Below, in pieces: positions 60,298 through 64,000 of a stretch of 64,000 nucleotides of DNA (the first letter of the stretch is position 1; each line of letters begins with the position of its first letter). Made by a program: the position numbers and the translations under genes. The stretch covers positions 50,970,624 to 51,034,623 of the forward strand of contig CM049308.1 of assembly GCA_026874595.1 (NCBI GenBank), read 5' to 3'. The notes under the pieces were generated by a model, which was given only the letters and a program-made list of their open reading frames with translations, searched no databases and was not told the origin of the DNA. This stretch comes from Sipunculus nudus. Its lineage: Eukaryota; Annelida; Sipuncula; Golfingiida; Sipunculidae.

Positions 60298-61420
60298 GTA
60301 CAAGGTTAATCATGGGCTTATTAACATCTGGAATGGCAGACTAGAGATCTGCACACGAGTCTCCCTGTAGAGCACACCTGTTTCTGTAAATCTGCGTTAC
60401 TAATATTGATAATACATGCAGGAAGACATGAAGCTACAGGGCTGTATAATGGCAGAGTAATATGTACATTATTCTTGTGTGCCGTGGCTTCTCTGTTTTA
60501 TTTTGGACTGTGCTTTATTTTTGTGTGTATATTGTATATGCTTCTGTTATTTTGAAAGATTCACAGAGGTATGGACATAATTATTGAGATAGAAATGAAG
60601 TAACTGGCAGCTGCTTGTGTTTTGCTGGCTGCTTTGTTCACATTGATGCAGATAAGGCAGCGCCACATAAAACATGGTGAAGTAATGTCCTATATGACAA
60701 ACAAAATCTGACCTCAATCTCAAACCCTATGCTGAATCAGCTGAATGTAAAAGAGTTCAGTCACTGCATGATATAAACCAGGGCCGGTATGATTAAAATT
60801 AAGAATTAAAATCATAAAATAAACCATACTTGAATCGTTGCAGAAGAAGTCATAAAAAAAATCAGAATATTTTCAGTTTCCAAAGAAAACTGCCTTTGAC
60901 CTGAAGATATAACAAAATATATCAATGTTGATATCAACTTGATATTTGCTTAGTACTCACTTTGAAAAAAAATGTGAAAAAAATCTATCAGATGAATGTG
61001 GTGCTACAAATTACAGAAGGTTTGGCATGTATATCTATACCTGAATCCATCAACAGTTTATTTAAATCATAAGTCCATATAAATTATATTTCCATTTCCA
61101 GTTGTCACCAGCCTTTTTTAAAAGAATTTTATCCCTACGCACAAGCTATATCTATATCAATGTGAACAAAATATAACACTTGTACTGTAAAAGCTCGCAT
61201 ATAAGTTGATTTCAAATATAGTATGAGGGTGATATGAAGGTGAAAAATAAGGTAAAAATTTCTTTGGACCATCTGAGTAAGGGGGATATCTTACAGGTGA
61301 GTACAGGCCTTGCTGTCAAAAGTTGTACTCAAATGCAGAAACTGTAGGAATGACTTATATTTTATCTTAGCAATTGCAAAGAATGAAGAGACAAACATTA
61401 ATAAATATAGCATTTATCAA
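60298..61420. other. RALGAPB intron 15 (start), nothing recognised
   Basis: AT-rich intronic sequence. No exon with family similarity was seen. Confidence 0.5.
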
Positions 61421-61423
61421 GTG

Positions 61424-61765
61424 GGGGCCTGGACAGCTGAGGGGTCAAAAAAACTGTGCCTTCTCCACTGGCGACCCAGGTTCAATCCAAGGTGTTGCCA
61501 TGAGAGTGGATTGTAGTGGCCCGTCCAAGGTCAGTGGTTCTCTCCAGGTTCTCCGGCTTCCCCCTACTCCCTCACTGCGATCTTCAACTCGATCAGTATC
61601 TTCTATTTTTGCCTAAAATATCTAACTGTATATATACAGATTCAGTCTGTCAAACTTTGTCGTTGCTGAGGGAGCCAGTGAGGGCCAGATTTTCTGGTGA
61701 CCTGTGACTGGCTCGAGTACCTGCTTCACTTTTTGTCAGTCAGTCAATTTGTCAAGAATAAATGT
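61424..61765 (+). mobile_element. tRNA-derived SINE with a conserved-looking central domain
   Basis: Head: 'ggcctggacagctgagggg' (A-box region), then 'cccaggttcaatccaagg' (B box). It is followed by 'ggttctctccaggttctccg' and 'gcttccccctactccc', a phrase that recurs in SINEs of many marine invertebrates, and a 3' part ending in 'caagaataaatg'. Strand is +, the same as the host gene. Confidence 0.65.
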
Positions 61766-62227
61766 TTTAATGAGATATAAAATGATATTTTTTGGAAAGT
61801 AATCAGTTTTAAATCTTTGTTAGAGTGAGGAGGAAGGCACAGCCTTTGGAATAACATTAGTTTGATTTTCAGGTGTTAGAAAGAGAATGGATAATAAAAA
61901 GTTTTGTGGAAATAATTGTGAATTAAATACAAGAAACAAATGAATGAAATACAAACATTTATTACAAGCTCCATAAATATCACTGATTATTTGAGTATCA
62001 CAGAGTATAAAAAATATCACTGATCATTTGAAAGTCCACTCTTTCAAAAGTAATAGCCGACAGTGATAAAATAACATTAAAACTCTTAGATGTCAAAGTC
62101 ATCAACCCCTATGGCTCCGAGTAGCTTGTCCCACTCATGACATTGATGGGTTGGTCGGACATTTAAGCCACAAATTTGGGCACTCGGACTCATACCCTCA
62201 CATAAGTTGACCCCAATTTAGATGGTT
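61766..62227. other. Non-coding, nothing recognised
   Basis: AT-rich sequence between a SINE and a unit-type element. No exon or repeat boundary seen. Confidence 0.5.
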
Positions 62228-64000
62228 TTTAGCTCAGCTGACTTTCAGTCATGCTGAGCTATAGTGATCACTCTTTGTCCGTTGTCCGTCCGTCTGTCCG
62301 TTAACTAGGCACAAATCGTAACCGCTGGACCTAGAATCTTGTAACTTGATATTCTGAGAAGTCGATAAAAAAATTTCCTTGGAAACCAGAAATAAGGTCT
62401 CTGTTACCCATATCCTTCGAGCTATTGGGCCCCAAAGTACCCCCCAGAATAGTCAAAAATTTCATACTAAAACTTCAATATCTCATTAACTACATCACTG
62501 CTGGTCATGATTTTTGGCATACATATTGATCATGAGATGTTTCATCAGTTTCTGCAGACTGTTGGCACCACCTGTATTTTTTGAATTTTTACGAATTGTT
62601 TTCTCTATTTTTGAGACCTTTAAAAATGTGAACATCTGTTAACAGGGCACAAATCGTAAAGACTGGACCTGGAATCTTCATTCTTGACACAGTGTGAGAC
62701 CTATGAAAAGTCTCCATGGAAACCTGAAATACAGTCTCTGTTACCCATATCCTTTGAGCTGTGGGTCTCTCAATTAAAATTACCCCCCAGAATAATGGAA
62801 AATTTCATATAAAAACTTCAGTATCTCATTAACAAGAACACTGATGGTCATGATTTTTGACATACATATTGATCAAGAGGTGTTCCATTAGACCCTGCAG
62901 ACTGGTGGCACCACCTGTATTTTTTCAAATTTTTACAATTTTTTTTCTCTATTTTTGAGACCTTTTAAGGATGTAGATATCTGTCGACAGGGTACAAATT
63001 GTAACGACTGGACCTAGAATCTTCATTCTTGTCACACAGGGAGACCCATGAAAAGTCTCCATGGAAACCTGAAATTAGGTCTCTGTTACCCATATCCTTT
63101 GAGCTTTGGCACTCAAAAATACAGCTCAGAATAATGGAAAATTTGATACAAAAGCTGAAGTATCTGAACAACTAATGCAGAAATCACCATAATTGTTTGC
63201 ATGGATATTGATCATGAAGTGTTTCATCAGTTTCTGCAGACTGGTGGCACCACCTGTATTTGTTCAGGTTTTTTACGATTTTTTTTCTCTTTTTTTGAGA
63301 CCTTTAAAGATATGAACATCTGTTAACAGGGCACAAATCATAACAACTGGACCTAGAATCTTCATTCTTGACACACAGGGAGACCCATGAAAAGTCTCCA
63401 TGGAAACCTAAAATTAGGTCTCTGTTACCCATATCCTTTAAGCTGTATGGCTCTAAAATACCCCCGAGAATAATGAAAAATTTGATACAAAAACTGAAGA
63501 ATCTCAATAACTACAACACTGATGGTTATAATTTTTGGCATACATATTGATCATGAGGTGTTCCATAAGTTTCTGCAGACTGGGTGCGCCACCTCTATTT
63601 TTTCAAATTTTTACGAATTTTTTTCTCCATTTTTGAGACCTTTAAAGATATGGTTATCTGTCAACAGTTTACAAATGGTAACAAATGGACCTAGAATCTT
63701 CATTCTTGTCATGCAAGGAGGCCCATCAAAGTGTCTGTGGAAACCTGAAATTAGGTCTCTGTTTCCCATATCCTTCAAGCTATAGGACTCCGAAGTATTC
63801 CTCAGAATAATGGACAATTTGATACAAAAGCTGAAGTATCTGAACAACTAATGCAGAGATCACCATGATTCTTTGCATGGATATTGATTATGGGTTGTTT
63901 CATCAGTTTCTGCAGACTCATGGTGCCGACTATATTTTATTCAATTTTTCCAAAATTTTTTCTCTATTTTTGAGACCTTTAAGGATGCTGTCATCTGTTA
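62228..64000 (+). repeat. Tandem-unit repeat element (family A), 5' part, cut by the window edge
   Basis: The head TTTTAGCTCAGCTGAC...GTCATGCTGAGCTATAGTGATCAC is followed by GTCCGTTGTCCGTCCGTC. Then come five or more units of about 337 bp (GGTGGCACCACC-type cores near 62571, 62908, 63245, 63585 and 63917). The same units make up 1-1761, where the 3' end is seen. Open frames inside are repeated in each unit and are by-products. Confidence 0.8.

Noticed and set aside
63304..63847. Open frames on both strands at the right edge that look alike
   Set aside because: They recur in each 337-bp unit of the repeat element, so similarity reflects the repeat and not a gene family.

Overview
This window is eukaryotic nuclear DNA. 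It is AT-rich, with short GT-AG exons, long introns, many minisatellites and a dense load of non-autonomous transposable elements. The repeat style suggests a marine lophotrochozoan, probably a mollusc: elements with hairpin heads and runs of GTCCGTCC, tRNA-derived SINEs, and helitron-like elements. The species cannot be named from the sequence alone.

Two protein-coding genes are supported. The main one is RALGAPB, the beta subunit of the Ral GTPase-activating complex, on the + strand. It starts at 19922 and runs off the right edge. I resolved 15 coding exons (19922-60297). They join in one continuous phase and give about 864 codons, roughly the N-terminal 58% of a protein that is about 1,490 residues in human. 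The C-terminal Rap/Ran-GAP-type domain lies beyond the window. The second gene is a MIF/D-dopachrome tautomerase-like gene on the - strand, of which only the first coding exon (5482 down to 5372) was found. The two genes are divergent, with about 14 kb between their start codons.

Layout: 1-1761 is the 3' part of a large tandem-unit repeat element. 1915-2400 is a decayed LINE reverse-transcriptase tail. 2990-3740 is a two-copy tandem duplication. 5372-5541 is MIF exon 1 with a possible TATA box. 5560-19880 is intergenic and holds an inverted repeat (7448-7591), a 1.7 kb element with terminal inverted repeats (12412-14126), a second tandem-unit element (16332-17640) and a SINE. 20120-31368 is RALGAPB intron 1, with three minisatellites (17, 25 and 40 bp units) and a 600 bp MITE. 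31136-31368 holds two extra copies of the exon 2 splice acceptor. 31369-60297 holds the remaining exons, with helitron-like elements, MITEs and SINEs in the introns. 62228-64000 is another tandem-unit element, cut by the window edge.

The most interesting points are: the triplicated exon 2 acceptor, in which both upstream copies lead to stop codons; two helitron-like copies with identical ends but different internal unit numbers; a perfect palindrome (AGGTGGCGCCACCT) shared by two repeat families; a roughly 50-copy array of AGGTCA/CACCTG sites in intron 1; a MITE pair that both keep TGACGTCA; and a possible in-frame 28-codon cassette exon at 58866-58949.
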